Position numbers and translations under genes: made by a program. From contig DIYR01000094.1 in the NCBI GenBank assembly GCA_002429085.1, positions 1-57,958 of the forward strand: a stretch of DNA of 57,958 nucleotides. The letters run 5' to 3'. Positions 25,574 to 34,783 of the stretch are shown piece by piece. Positions within the stretch are counted from its first letter, which is position 1. Each line of letters begins with the position of its first letter. The DNA comes from Flavobacteriales bacterium UBA6049. Lineage in GTDB: Bacteria; Bacteroidota; Bacteroidia; Flavobacteriales_G; Salibacteraceae. The notes beneath the pieces are model-generated. The model saw only the letters and a program-made list of their open reading frames with translations. It was not told where the DNA came from and did no database searches.

Positions 25574-25650
25574 CGGAATAGTTTTGTCTCATTACAAAAC
25601 TACCTCGGCTTTAGATGAAATAAGACTAAAGTTGAATAGAGTTTTAACAA

Positions 25651-26526
25651 CTAGGTTGTTAACTTATCCAGAACATAGCGAATTAACTGCTCTTCAGCCT
25701 TACTATGATTCAGACTAAAGTTACCCGTTGCTCTATTGGCAATCATAGCACAAATAGTAACACAGTTGTGTCCCAACATTTTACCTAAACCATACAATGC
25801 AGATGTTTCCATCTCAAAATTGGTAATACGCTTCCCTTTAAAATTAAAAGATTGATACTGTTCAAATAAGTTTGGATACCTGAGTTCAGCGCGGATGGTT
25901 CTACATTGAGGTGCGTAGAATCCTGGTGCTGTTAGTGTAAATCCTGTGTTAGCGTTACCAGATAGTTTCTTCAGTAATTTGGTGCTTGCCTCTCTAATAT
26001 AGGCTTTTGCCAAAATTCCAGTTCCATCTGTGTGACTTGCAAAATATTCTTCAGCTTCTTGTTCAAAATCAGTTAGATCGCAATCGTAATAGTTCAATAA
26101 CCCGTCTAAGCCAATAGCCGCTTCAGAAATAAGAAGCCCATCAACAGGTAGGTGTGGTTGAATGCCTCCAGTAGTCCCTAGCCTGATAATATCCAAAGAT
26201 CTGAATGTGTCTTTAGGTGTTTTCGAATCCAGATTCATATTCACGGCCGCATCCAGTTCGTTCAGTACAATATCAATGTTATCCGTTCCAATTCCTGTGC
26301 TTAAAACAGTGATTTGCTGATTGCCAATTCTACCAGTATGTGTTTTGAATTCGCGATTATCAATTTTGTGTTCTATCGAATCGAAGTGAGCAGATACTTT
26401 CTCTACACGATTTTGATCTCCTACAATCAACACAGTATCAGCAATGTGCTCGTCTTTAAGTTTTAAGTGATATACCGATCCATCAGGATTTAAAATCAAC
26501 TCTGTACTTGAACGTGATGTTTCCAT
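25651..26526 (-). CDS. Nucleoside phosphorylase (uridine phosphorylase-like)
   Basis: 291 aa from METSRSS. An in-frame ATG 12 bases upstream was rejected because it lies inside a TATGTTTG -7 box, leaving the chosen start five bases after the box. Key segments are DTVLIVGDQNRVEKVS (phosphate-binding Gly-Asp), TVLSTGIGTDNIDIVLNEL, IRLGTTGGIQP, and the C-terminal FEMETSALYGLG with the conserved M-E-x-S/T. This is the PNP/UDP superfamily that splits nucleosides with phosphate for base and ribose salvage. Substrate (uridine versus others) cannot be read directly. Divergent from cinA. Confidence 0.85.
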   Translation of the reverse strand: METSRSSTELILNPDGSVYHLKLKDEHIADTVLIVGDQNRVEKVSAHFDSIEHKIDNREFKTHTGRIGNQQITVLSTGIGTDNIDIVLNELDAAVNMNLDSKTPKDTFRSLDIIRLGTTGGIQPHLPVDGLLISEAAIGLDGLLNYYDCDLTDFEQEAEEYFASHTDGTGILAKAYIREASTKLLKKLSGNANTGFTLTAPGFYAPQCRTIRAELRYPNLFEQYQSFNFKGKRITNFEMETSALYGLGKMLGHNCVTICAMIANRATGNFSLNHSKAEEQLIRYVLDKLTT

Positions 26527-26531
26527 AGATT

Positions 26532-26565
26532 CAAACATACGATTTCAAGCTTTTAAAAGGGGCAA
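26532..26565 (-). promoter_or_regulatory. Promoter of the nucleoside phosphorylase gene
   Basis: On the minus strand, TTG (complement of 26563-26565), a 23-nt spacer and TATGTTTG (complement of 26532-26539). The box ends five bases before the chosen ATG, so the mRNA should be leaderless or nearly so. Confidence 0.55.
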
Positions 26566-26595
26566 TTTCCATGCTGAAACGCCCATAGTGTTCGC

Positions 26596-26603
26596 TATAT
26601 TTG
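26596..26603 (+). promoter_or_regulatory. -7 box (TATATTTG) for cinA
   Basis: An exact TAnnTTTG match ending five bases before the chosen cinA ATG, implying a leaderless or nearly leaderless mRNA. No clear TTG element upstream. Confidence 0.5.
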
Positions 26604-26608
26604 TGGTC

Positions 26609-27859
26609 ATGTTTGCAGAGATCATCACCATCGGAGACGAAATACTAATCGGGCAAATTATCGATACTAATTCAGCTTGGATTGCTCAGCAACTCAATCA
26701 TATTGGCATCAGAGTACATCAAATCACGTCCATATCAGATAAGAGAGAACATATTGAAGAAGCAGTTGAGACTGCTCTTTCAAGAGCCGATTTAGTTATT
26801 ACTACAGGAGGTCTTGGTCCAACGCGAGATGATATCACTAAGAGAACATTAGCCGATTATTTTGGGATGCCACTAGTGATGAATAATGATGTGTTAAAGC
26901 ACGTTGAGTCACTATTTGCAACAAGAGATACTCCAATGCCAGAGGTTAATAGGTATCAAGCTTTGGTTCCTGAGGGAAGTGAAGTAATCTATAATCATAA
27001 CGGTACTGCTCCAGGGATGTGGTTTCCAGTAAAAGGAAATAAAGTGTTAGTATCAATGCCAGGAGTTCCGTATGAAATGAAAGGCTTGGTCTCTGATACA
27101 TTAATTGAAAAGTGGCGAGCGCATTTTAATACGCCTTCGGTAAAACACAGAACAATTCTTACTCAGGGAGTAGGAGAAAGCAACTTGATGGGAATGATCG
27201 ATAAGTGGGAAGATTCACTGAAAGATTACGATATCAAGTTGGCTTATCTACCGTCTCCTGGAGTTGTTCGTTTACGATTATCTGTTTCTGGTGAAAATGA
27301 GGAACTCATTGAAACTCGGTTGAATCAAAAAGTAGCAGAGCTAAAACAACTCATTCCAGAATTGATTTTCGGTTATGGAACCGAAACCATGGAAGAAGTG
27401 GTTGGTAACACCTTACTAGAAGCTAATTCAACCATGGCAAGTGCAGAAAGTTGCACTGGAGGGTATTTAGCTCATTTAATTACCAGAATCCCAGGAAGTA
27501 GCAGATACTACAAAGGAAGTGTAGTAGCATATGATGATCAGGTTAAGGTAAAACAACTGGGTGTGTTCGAAAGTCACTTGCAGCATTACGGAGCAGTAAG
27601 CGAAGAAGTTGTGAGGCAAATGGCAGAAGGAGTGCGCCAACAATTAGGAACCGACTTTGGAGTAGCAACATCTGGAATTGCAGGTCCAGACGGAGGAACA
27701 AACGAAAAACCTGTAGGTACTGTTTGGATGGCAGTAAGTGGCCCAAATGGAACAATTACACAGAAAGGAAACTTTGGAAACCATCGAGAAAGGAACATCA
27801 GAAAAGCGACTTTAACCGTTTTAAATATGCTTCGAAAAGAAATTTTACGAGGTTCTTGA
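26609..27859 (+). CDS. cinA: CinA family protein (pyrophosphatase/nicotinamide-nucleotide amidase)
   Basis: 416 aa from the ATG giving MFAEIITIGDEILIGQ, the canonical CinA start; a GTG seven codons upstream would place the -7 box inside the gene. The N-terminal MoCF-like domain (about 1-170) has TGGLGPTRDDITK, and the C-terminal CinA domain (about 255-412) has SAESCTGGYLAHLITRIPGS and TSGIAGPDGGTNEKPVGTVW. Known activities are ADP-ribose/COOH pyrophosphatase and NMN deamidase in pyridine-nucleotide salvage. Length equals the typical family value. Confidence 0.93.
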   Translation: MFAEIITIGDEILIGQIIDTNSAWIAQQLNHIGIRVHQITSISDKREHIEEAVETALSRADLVITTGGLGPTRDDITKRTLADYFGMPLVMNNDVLKHVESLFATRDTPMPEVNRYQALVPEGSEVIYNHNGTAPGMWFPVKGNKVLVSMPGVPYEMKGLVSDTLIEKWRAHFNTPSVKHRTILTQGVGESNLMGMIDKWEDSLKDYDIKLAYLPSPGVVRLRLSVSGENEELIETRLNQKVAELKQLIPELIFGYGTETMEEVVGNTLLEANSTMASAESCTGGYLAHLITRIPGSSRYYKGSVVAYDDQVKVKQLGVFESHLQHYGAVSEEVVRQMAEGVRQQLGTDFGVATSGIAGPDGGTNEKPVGTVWMAVSGPNGTITQKGNFGNHRERNIRKATLTVLNMLRKEILRGS

Positions 27860-27887
27860 TTTTAAATGGATTAAAAAGCTATATTTG
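27856..27887 (+). promoter_or_regulatory. Promoter of the rpmB ribosomal protein operon
   Basis: TTG at 27856-27858 (overlapping the end of cinA), a 21-nt spacer and TATATTTG at 27880-27887. Both boxes match the Bacteroidota consensus. rpmB starts 32 nt later. Confidence 0.7.
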
Positions 27888-27919
27888 CACCCCTGTTTTC
27901 GAAAGAAGCTCAGAATACA

Positions 27920-28156
27920 ATGTCACAAATTTGCGAAATAACCGGAAAGCGCTTAATGGTTGGGAACAACGTTTCTCACTCAAAAAGAAGAACGAAGCGC
28001 GTATTCAAACCCAACTTGCACAAGAAGCGTTTCTATGTGCCTGAAGAAGATACTTGGGTAACATTGAGAATTTCTTCTGCTGGTATACGTGCCATCAATA
28101 AGAAAGGAATCAGTGCATGTTTGAAAGAGGCGAAAGAAAAAGGTTACTTGAAATAA
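27920..28156 (+). CDS. rpmB: 50S ribosomal protein L28
   Basis: 78 aa basic protein with the L28 pattern: MSQICEITGKRLMVGNNVSHSKRRTKR, then FKPNLHKKRFY and WVTLRISSAGIRAINKKG. The N-terminal CEITGK lacks the zinc Cys pair found in some L28 forms (only one Cys in that place). First gene of a rpmB-rpmG-bL38 group with its own promoter. Confidence 0.97.
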   Translation: MSQICEITGKRLMVGNNVSHSKRRTKRVFKPNLHKKRFYVPEEDTWVTLRISSAGIRAINKKGISACLKEAKEKGYLK

Positions 28157-28177
28157 CCTTGATAAACTGAATGCATC

Positions 28178-28363
28178 ATGGCAAAGAAAAAAGGTAATAG
28201 AATACAAGTAATTCTTGAGTGTACAGAACATAAAGAGTCTGGTATGCCAGGAACTTCTAGATATATCACTACGAAGAACAGAAAGAATACGCCAGATCGT
28301 ATCGAGTTGAAAAAATACAACCCTGTTCTTAAGCGTTACACTGTTCATAAAGAAATTAAGTAA
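28178..28363 (+). CDS. rpmG: 50S ribosomal protein L33
   Basis: 61 aa, MAKKKGNRIQVILECTEHKESG followed by SRYITTKNRKNTPDRIELKKYNPVLKRY typical of L33. The usual CxxC zinc pairs are absent, one Cys remaining in LECTEH, so this is a zinc-independent (C-minus) form. It begins 21 bases after rpmB, and the bL38 gene follows after five bases. Confidence 0.96.
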   Translation: MAKKKGNRIQVILECTEHKESGMPGTSRYITTKNRKNTPDRIELKKYNPVLKRYTVHKEIK

Positions 28364-28368
28364 GAGTC

Positions 28369-28521
28369 ATGGCTAAGAAGACAGTAGCAACATTAGGTAA
28401 AGGTGGTGCAAAAGATTTGACCAAAGTGATCAAAACTGTACGTTCTCCAAAGACTGGAGCGTATATGTTCGAAGAGCGCATTGTACCAACTGACAAGGTA
28501 AAAGAGTTTTTGGCTAAATAA
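28369..28521 (+). CDS. DUF4295 protein, ribosomal protein bL38
   Basis: 50 aa: MAKKTVATLGKGGAKDLTK, then VIKTVRSPKTGAYMFEERIVP and the end KVKEFLAK. It is basic and small, like other ribosomal proteins, and directly follows rpmG. I recognise it as DUF4295, which cryo-EM of the Flavobacterium johnsoniae ribosome identified as a large-subunit protein named bL38; that identification is from memory. It is restricted to Bacteroidota and relatives. A strong terminator follows, closing the operon before ftsY. Confidence 0.88.
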   Translation: MAKKTVATLGKGGAKDLTKVIKTVRSPKTGAYMFEERIVPTDKVKEFLAK

Positions 28522-28544
28522 GCCAGATTTCAGTATACAGCATA

Positions 28545-28579
28545 GGCTCCTTCCTGTTTAGGTGAGGAGCCTTTTTTTT
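28545..28579 (+). terminator. Rho-independent terminator after the ribosomal protein genes
   Basis: A perfect 7-bp stem (GGCTCCT at 28545-28551 with AGGAGCC at 28565-28571), 13-nt loop, then eight T's. Confidence 0.88.
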
Positions 28580-28633
28580 GTCTTACTTTTGAGCCCGCTA
28601 TAATTCCTATAGCGCTTAATTATCCTATGTAGT

Positions 28634-29590
28634 ATGGGGCTATTTAGTTTCTTCTCGAAAGAGAAAAAAGAAAATCTAGACAAAGGGTTATCTAAAACAC
28701 GTGAAGGTTTCTTTTCGAAGCTTAAGCGTAGCATTGCTGGAAAATCAAAAGTAGATGACGAGGTTCTTGATAACCTCGAAGAAATTTTGGTTACTTCTGA
28801 TGTAGGAGTAGATACTACTCTTAAGATTATTGAACGAATTGAAGAACGTGTTTCCGAGGATAAATACCTTGGAACAGGTGAGCTAAATCGTATTCTACGA
28901 GAAGAGATTGGTTCGTTACTAGACGAGAATAATAGTGCGGATCATCCAGATCAAATTGTACCAGACCAAAAGGAACCATATGTAATAATGGTTGTTGGTG
29001 TAAATGGCGTTGGGAAAACTACGACCATTGGGAAGTTGGCTTACCAGTTAAAACAACAAGGTAAATCTGTGGTGTTAGGTGCTGCCGATACATTTAGAGC
29101 AGCAGCTATTGACCAGTTAAAAATATGGTCAGAAAGAGTAGATGTTCCTATCGTTATGCAACAAATGGGATCAGACCCTGCGTCAGTTGCTTTCGATACA
29201 TTAGAGTCTGCGGTTGCACAGAATGCTGATGTTGTAATTATAGATACAGCAGGTCGTTTGCATAATAAGATTGGTTTGATGAATGAGTTGACCAAGATTA
29301 AAAACGTGATGCAGAAAGTTCTTCCAAAAGCACCTGATGAGGTATTATTGGTATTAGATGCATCTACCGGCCAAAATGCAGTAGAACAAGCACGTCAATT
29401 TACGAAGGCCACTGATGTAACCGCATTAGCATTAACCAAATTAGATGGCACTGCAAAGGGCGGTGTTGTTATTGGAATATCCGATGAATTTAAAATTCCT
29501 GTTAAATACATAGGTGTTGGCGAAGGTATGGAAGATCTACAGCTATTCAACCGAGCGGAGTTTGTAGATTCGCTATTCGGAGATAGATAG
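28634..29590 (+). CDS. ftsY: Signal recognition particle receptor FtsY
   Basis: 318 aa, the short FtsY form without a long acidic A domain. The N domain helices (about 15-90) lead to the NG GTPase: G1 VGVNGVGKTTTIGKLAYQL, AADTFRAAAIDQL, G3 DTAGRLHNK, and G4 TKLDGTAKGGV. It receives ribosome-nascent chain complexes from Ffh at the inner membrane. It sits downstream of the bL38 terminator and 16 bases before rimO, probably one transcript with it. Confidence 0.96.
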   Translation: MGLFSFFSKEKKENLDKGLSKTREGFFSKLKRSIAGKSKVDDEVLDNLEEILVTSDVGVDTTLKIIERIEERVSEDKYLGTGELNRILREEIGSLLDENNSADHPDQIVPDQKEPYVIMVVGVNGVGKTTTIGKLAYQLKQQGKSVVLGAADTFRAAAIDQLKIWSERVDVPIVMQQMGSDPASVAFDTLESAVAQNADVVIIDTAGRLHNKIGLMNELTKIKNVMQKVLPKAPDEVLLVLDASTGQNAVEQARQFTKATDVTALALTKLDGTAKGGVVIGISDEFKIPVKYIGVGEGMEDLQLFNRAEFVDSLFGDR

Positions 29591-29606
29591 GTAGAGGAAA
29601 GCATAC

Positions 29607-30932
29607 ATGAAGACAAAAACGCTGCGCAAGAATAAAGTCAACGTTGTAACCCTAGGTTGTTCTAAAAACATTTACGATTCTGAAGTTTTGATGGGCCAGT
29701 TGAAGGCAAATCAATTCGAAGTAGAACATGAGTCAGAAGAATTAGACTCAGAAATCGTAATCATAAACACATGTGGCTTCATTGAAAATGCCAAACAAGA
29801 ATCAATTGATACGATTATCGATTGGGTTGAGGCAAAGAAAGAAGGTGCTGTAGAAAAGGTGTATGTTACTGGTTGTTTGAGTCAGCGATATAAGCCAGAA
29901 CTCGAAAAAGAAATACCAGAAGTAGATGCATACTTCGGTACAAGAGATTTACCTCGTTTACTTAAAACTCTAAAAGCAGATTATAAGCATGAGTTAGTAG
30001 GAGAGCGTTTGCTTACTACGCCAGCTCATTTTGCATATTTAAAGATAGCTGAAGGGTGTGATAGACCATGTTCTTTCTGTGCTATTCCATTGATGAGAGG
30101 AAAACACACATCTACTCCAATAGATGATTTAGTTCGTCAAGCAGAAGGTTTGGCAGCAAATGGAACTAAAGAATTGATGTTGATTGCTCAAGATTTAACT
30201 TATTATGGGTTAGATCTTTATGGGAAACGCAACTTAGATGAACTGGTAGGGAAACTCGCTGATGTTAATGGAATAGATTGGGTTCGATTACATTATGCAT
30301 ATCCTGCAGGTTTCCCAATGGAAGTATTGGACGTGATTAAAAATCACCCAAATGTGGCAAACTATCTAGATATGCCATTACAGCATATTAGTGATCGTAT
30401 GTTGAAATCCATGAGAAGACTCATCACAAAAAAGAAAACTTCTAAGCTTGTAGAGCATATCCAAACTCATCATCCTGATATGGCTTTGCGTACAACGTTG
30501 ATTGCTGGTTATCCAGGTGAAACAGATGCAGATTTTCAAGAGATGTACGATTGGGTAGCTGAAACGAAATTTGATCGTTTAGGAATCTTCCCATATTCTC
30601 ATGAAGAGAATACTCATGCCTTCACAATGGAAGATGATGTTCCAGATGAAGTGAAACAAGAACGTGCTACCGCTATCATGGAATTACAAGCAGAGATTTC
30701 GTTTGAAAAGAATCAGCGCCATGTAGGTAAAACCATGAAGGTTTTGGTTGATAAAGCCGAAGGTGATTATTTCATAGGTCGTACAGAATACGATTCTCCT
30801 GAAGTAGATAACGAAGTGCTGATTGATAAGTCAACTAATTACTCAAGAGTAGGTGACTTTGCTATGGTAAAAATCAATAAAGCTGAACACTTCGATTTGT
30901 ATGGGGATGTAGTTGAAGGAGGAGAAAAATGA
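29607..30932 (+). CDS. rimO: Ribosomal protein S12 methylthiotransferase RimO
   Basis: 441 aa, normal length. An N-terminal UPF0004 domain carries the auxiliary-cluster cysteines C18, C56 and C90 (VTLGCSKN, INTCGFIE, VTGC). The radical-SAM motif C151-x3-C155-x2-C158 (EGCDRPCSFC) follows, and a TRAM domain closes the protein (about 375-440). It adds a methylthio group to Asp of ribosomal protein S12. Its stop overlaps bshC by four bases (ATGA). Confidence 0.96.
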   Translation: MKTKTLRKNKVNVVTLGCSKNIYDSEVLMGQLKANQFEVEHESEELDSEIVIINTCGFIENAKQESIDTIIDWVEAKKEGAVEKVYVTGCLSQRYKPELEKEIPEVDAYFGTRDLPRLLKTLKADYKHELVGERLLTTPAHFAYLKIAEGCDRPCSFCAIPLMRGKHTSTPIDDLVRQAEGLAANGTKELMLIAQDLTYYGLDLYGKRNLDELVGKLADVNGIDWVRLHYAYPAGFPMEVLDVIKNHPNVANYLDMPLQHISDRMLKSMRRLITKKKTSKLVEHIQTHHPDMALRTTLIAGYPGETDADFQEMYDWVAETKFDRLGIFPYSHEENTHAFTMEDDVPDEVKQERATAIMELQAEISFEKNQRHVGKTMKVLVDKAEGDYFIGRTEYDSPEVDNEVLIDKSTNYSRVGDFAMVKINKAEHFDLYGDVVEGGEK

Positions 30933-32521
30933 GAGTTGAGCTAATAGATTTTGAATCGGCTGGGATGCTTCATCCGATAACAAGAGCCTATCTCAAACAA
31001 GATTCTCAAATTCAATCACTGTACCGGTTTGCTCCAACATTTAAAGGACTCGAAGAATCTCTCAAAGAAAGAGAAACAGTTTCAGTAGACAGATCGGTTT
31101 TAGTATCAGCTCTTAAAGAGCAATACAGTGGACTAAAAATACCGAAACAAGCAAGTCGTTCAATTGAATCATTAGCAAACGATAATACATTTACAATAGT
31201 AACTGGCCACCAGTTGAATTTATTCACGGGGCCACTTTATTTCATTTATAAAATTGCTTCTGTTATTCAATTGTCCAAGCAGTTAGCTGAAGCTCATCCT
31301 GATAAGTTCATCGTTCCAGTATATTGGATGGCTACAGAAGATCATGATTTTGATGAGATCAATCATTTCAATTTAGCAGATAGAACTATTCGATGGAATT
31401 CTGATCAGACAGGTGCAGTTGGGAGGTTTCAGTTAGATGATTTGCAGCAAATCATTGATCAACTCGAAAATCGTATTGAGGGTGTTTTTGAATCATCTGT
31501 TTGGAAGCCGTTCTTCGAAGCATACCGAAGTGGTAAGAATTTAGCAGAGGCTACTCGCATCTTAGTTCATAAACTTTTTCCGAACGAATCGTTGATTTGC
31601 GTTGACGGTGATGATGTTAACTTGAAAAGACAATTCCAATCTGTGGTTGAAAAAGAATTGTTTGAACAAGTATCGCAGCAACAAATGGAATCTACTCTGC
31701 TAGAGTGGGAGAAGATTGGATTCAATCCTCAGGTAGGGGGCAGAGATATCAATCTGTTTTACTTAAAAGGCAGCATTCGTGAGCGTATCGTTCAAACTAA
31801 ATATGGGTTTGAGGTAGTAAACACCGATATTAGATTTTCTAATGATGAAATGCGCCATGAACTGGAATCTCATCCAGATAGATTTAGTCCTAACGTAGTG
31901 TTACGGCCAGTTTATCAAGAGATGATTCTGCCAAATTTGGCCTACATTGGAGGAGGAGCTGAGGTAGCCTATTGGTTACAATTGAAACAAGTTTTTGACT
32001 CACTAGATGTATACTTCCCTCAAATAATGTTACGAGATTCTTTCGTTTATATAGATGAGGTAAATTGTAGAAGAAAGGATCAGCTAGGACTTAGCATTCT
32101 CGAGTTGCTTTCAAAATGCGATGATCTAGTAAAGCAACATGTTCTAAAAGAAAGTGATGTACATGATTTCTTTGCAAGACAAAGAGAAGAACTTGATAGG
32201 ATAGAAAACAATTTGGTTTCTCGTGCAACTAAGTCAAATGTTACTCTAGAAAAAGCTGCTTTAGCTTCTAGTAAGCGCATGGCAAATGAATTAGATAGAA
32301 TGGAGAAGAAAATTATCCGTTCTGAAAAGAAAAATGCCGATGTATATGCGAAGAAGATTACAAAGGTTCAAGATCAATTGTCTCCAGCAGGTAAACTTCA
32401 GGAGCGTTTTTGGAATTACATAGAACTTCAAAAGCAACTAGGAGATCAATCATTAGTAGAGTTGGCTATAAAAAAAGCCGACCCATACCAAAGTCAGCTT
32501 AAAGTGCTATTGTCAGTTTAA
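30929..32521 (+). CDS. bshC: Bacillithiol biosynthesis cysteine-adding enzyme BshC
   Basis: 530 aa, the usual BshC size. Recognisable blocks include TIVTGHQLNLFTGPLYFIYKI, VYWMATEDHDFDEINHF (HxxH-like nucleotide-fold segment) and VVLRPVYQEMILPNLAYIGG with GGAEVAYWLQLK, plus a C-terminal coiled coil (about 385-500). It ligates cysteine to GlcN-malate in the last step of bacillithiol synthesis, so this organism should use that low-molecular-weight thiol. bshA and bshB are not in the window. Convergent with a lipoprotein gene 12 bases away. Confidence 0.94.
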   Translation: MRVELIDFESAGMLHPITRAYLKQDSQIQSLYRFAPTFKGLEESLKERETVSVDRSVLVSALKEQYSGLKIPKQASRSIESLANDNTFTIVTGHQLNLFTGPLYFIYKIASVIQLSKQLAEAHPDKFIVPVYWMATEDHDFDEINHFNLADRTIRWNSDQTGAVGRFQLDDLQQIIDQLENRIEGVFESSVWKPFFEAYRSGKNLAEATRILVHKLFPNESLICVDGDDVNLKRQFQSVVEKELFEQVSQQQMESTLLEWEKIGFNPQVGGRDINLFYLKGSIRERIVQTKYGFEVVNTDIRFSNDEMRHELESHPDRFSPNVVLRPVYQEMILPNLAYIGGGAEVAYWLQLKQVFDSLDVYFPQIMLRDSFVYIDEVNCRRKDQLGLSILELLSKCDDLVKQHVLKESDVHDFFARQREELDRIENNLVSRATKSNVTLEKAALASSKRMANELDRMEKKIIRSEKKNADVYAKKITKVQDQLSPAGKLQERFWNYIELQKQLGDQSLVELAIKKADPYQSQLKVLLSV

Positions 32522-32533
32522 AACAGCGATCAG

Positions 32534-33073
32534 CTAAGGAACTATCTTTACCTCTGCTTTTACACCAATCGAAATCTCTAATTCACAGTTTGCAGGACCA
32601 TTGTAAACTGTACCACTTGTGGTAGTCACAACCGGCTCCAAGCTATTAAAAATAGTTGTTAATTGACTCAAGATTTCATCTGAAACCTGTAAGGTAGTCA
32701 CAACCTCATTGTCGGCTGTTTCGCGTAACCCAGTTCTAGGTAAATCTAGTGTGAATGATGATCCTACAAAGTGGATATATCCTTCAAACTCAGCATTCGG
32801 AGAACCTTGAAAGTTTACTATTTTAAAAGATACCTTATCGATAGAAAGAGCTTCTAGTTGATCTCTGTATCTTTCAAGTTCAGCATTTCCCAAAGGATCA
32901 ATCACAAGAGTCTGTTCGTGTGTGGTCTTGTTAGAATCTGGAATAATAATATCTACTGAATGCTTAATGGAAGTATTCAAATCAATAGTAGTGAAGTCAT
33001 CATCTTCTTCACACCCTATCAAAAAGATACTGGCAAAAAGTAGGGATAGCGAAATTTTCAGGATTTGGTTCAT
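32534..33073 (-). CDS. Hypothetical lipoprotein
   Basis: 179 aa from MNQILKISL; a longer reading adding nine polar residues was rejected since the signal peptide must be N-terminal. The lipobox is FLIGC followed by acidic EEDDDF, the sort of acidic run often seen right after the lipid-modified Cys in Bacteroidota surface lipoproteins. The mature part is beta-rich (VSFKIVNFQGSP, EGYIHFVGSSFTLDLPR, NCELEISIGVKAEVKIV). No recognised family. A TACCTTTG box lies 24 nt upstream of the start. Confidence 0.7.
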   Translation of the reverse strand: MNQILKISLSLLFASIFLIGCEEDDDFTTIDLNTSIKHSVDIIIPDSNKTTHEQTLVIDPLGNAELERYRDQLEALSIDKVSFKIVNFQGSPNAEFEGYIHFVGSSFTLDLPRTGLRETADNEVVTTLQVSDEILSQLTTIFNSLEPVVTTTSGTVYNGPANCELEISIGVKAEVKIVP

Positions 33074-33097
33074 AACATGAATAATTTCAGCTTGTTG

Positions 33098-33105
33098 CAA
33101 AGGTA
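33098..33105 (-). promoter_or_regulatory. -7 box (TACCTTTG) for the lipoprotein gene
   Basis: An exact TAnnTTTG match on the minus strand ending 24 nt before the chosen ATG. No clear -33 element. Confidence 0.35.
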
Positions 33106-33237
33106 TGTGAATATAAAGCTATTTCGTGATTAATTGTTCAGACAAATAGTAGTGTCAACTAAAATTACTGTGTAAAATGTGAAAAAATAGTAGAAAGCTT
33201 CACCCCTGAGTTGAATCAACTAGATGCTTTGAAATCC

Positions 33238-33245
33238 TACATTTG
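33238..33245 (+). promoter_or_regulatory. -7 box (TACATTTG) for guaA
   Basis: An exact TAnnTTTG match ending three bases before the guaA ATG, implying a leaderless mRNA. A TTG lies 24 nt upstream of the box at 33211-33213, about one base beyond the usual spacing. Confidence 0.5.
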
Positions 33246-33248
33246 CAC

Positions 33249-34778
33249 ATGCAAGAAAAAATCCTCATTCTCGACTTTGGATCGCAGTACACGCAATTGA
33301 TTGCAAGACGTGTTCGCGAGTTAAATGTGTATTGCGAAATACACCCGTACAACGATTTTCCTGTAGTTGACTCTTCTTTTAAAGGTGTGATTTTATCTGG
33401 AAGCCCACATTCGGTTTTCGATAAAGATGCTCCTGTTCCGAATCTAGAAGAAATTAGAGGTGTAAAGCCTTTACTTGGAGTTTGTTATGGAGCGCAGTTT
33501 TTAGCTCAAAGTAGTGGAGGTGAGGTTGTGAAAAGTAAAATTCGCGAGTATGGTCGTGCTAATTTGGCTCACATACATCGCGAATCTCCAATGATGAAAG
33601 ACATTCCTGTTGCTTCTCAAGTCTGGATGTCGCACGGAGACACAATTCAAACATTACCAGATAACTTCGAAGTAATATGTAGCACAAACGATGTGCCTGT
33701 TGCAGGGTATCATGTGAAGGGCGAAGAAACTTTCGGAATTCAATTTCATCCAGAAGTATACCATTCAGTAGATGGTAAGCAATTACTCCAAAACTTCTTG
33801 ATGGATGTGTGTGGTTGTAAGCAAGATTGGACTCCGGCATCTTTCGTATCTGAAACAATTGATGAGTTGCGCAAGAAAGTTGGAAACGATCAGGTAGTTC
33901 TTGGATTAAGTGGAGGTGTAGATAGTACAGTTGCAGCCATGTTATTACATGAGGCGATCGGAGAAAACTTGCATTGCATTTTCGTAGATAATGGATTGTT
34001 ACGTAAAGATGAGTTTGAACAAGTATTAACTCAGTACGAAGGACTTGGATTAAATGTTAAGGGCGTTGATTCTAAGGATCAGTTCTATACTGCTTTAGAA
34101 GGTGAAAGTGACCCAGAAGCAAAACGTAAAATTATTGGGCGTGTATTCATTGAAGTATTTGATGAGGAAGCTGGCAAATTAGAAGGCGTTAAGTGGTTAG
34201 GACAAGGAACTATCTACCCTGATGTAATTGAAAGTAAAAGTGTAAAAGGTCCTTCGGCAACAATTAAATCGCACCATAATGTAGGAGGTCTACCAGACTT
34301 CATGAAGTTAGACGTTGTGGAGCCATTAAATACCTTGTTCAAAGACGAAGTAAGAAGAGTTGGACGCGAAATGGGCTTGGCTGAAAACCTATTAGGGCGC
34401 CATCCTTTCCCTGGGCCGGGCTTGGCTATCCGTATTTTGGGTGATATTACGCCAGAGAAGGTTGAATTACTGCAAGAAGCAGATGCAATCTTCATCAATG
34501 GATTAAAGGAACACAATTTGTATGATGATGTATGGCAAGCCGGAGTGATCCTTCTTCCAGTGCAGTCAGTAGGAGTAATGGGTGATGAAAGAACTTATGA
34601 AAATGCCGTAGCTTTAAGAGCTGTAAGTTCAACTGACGGAATGACTGCAGATTGGTGTCATTTACCATACGATTTCTTGGCAAAAGTGTCGAACGAAATC
34701 ATCAATAAGGTAAAAGGAATCAATAGAGTTGTATACGATATCAGTTCAAAGCCACCTGCAACAATAGAATGGGAATAA
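33249..34778 (+). CDS. guaA: GMP synthase (glutamine-hydrolysing)
   Basis: 509 aa from the ATG giving MQEKILILDFGSQYTQ; a TTG two codons earlier lies within the -7 box and was rejected. The class I amidotransferase domain (about 1-190) has Cys79 in LLGVCYGAQ and His in FGIQFHPE. The ATP-pyrophosphatase domain has VLGLSGGVDSTVAA, and the C-terminal dimerisation domain ends PPATIEWE. Converts XMP to GMP. No purine riboswitch signature was seen upstream. The LysM gene begins five bases after its stop. Confidence 0.96.
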   Translation: MQEKILILDFGSQYTQLIARRVRELNVYCEIHPYNDFPVVDSSFKGVILSGSPHSVFDKDAPVPNLEEIRGVKPLLGVCYGAQFLAQSSGGEVVKSKIREYGRANLAHIHRESPMMKDIPVASQVWMSHGDTIQTLPDNFEVICSTNDVPVAGYHVKGEETFGIQFHPEVYHSVDGKQLLQNFLMDVCGCKQDWTPASFVSETIDELRKKVGNDQVVLGLSGGVDSTVAAMLLHEAIGENLHCIFVDNGLLRKDEFEQVLTQYEGLGLNVKGVDSKDQFYTALEGESDPEAKRKIIGRVFIEVFDEEAGKLEGVKWLGQGTIYPDVIESKSVKGPSATIKSHHNVGGLPDFMKLDVVEPLNTLFKDEVRRVGREMGLAENLLGRHPFPGPGLAIRILGDITPEKVELLQEADAIFINGLKEHNLYDDVWQAGVILLPVQSVGVMGDERTYENAVALRAVSSTDGMTADWCHLPYDFLAKVSNEIINKVKGINRVVYDISSKPPATIEWE

Positions 34779-34783
34779 GTAAC

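Noticed and set aside
33106..33237. Purine riboswitch ahead of guaA
   Set aside because: No paired-stem and conserved-core pattern was found; the region fits a plain promoter with a -7 box next to the start.
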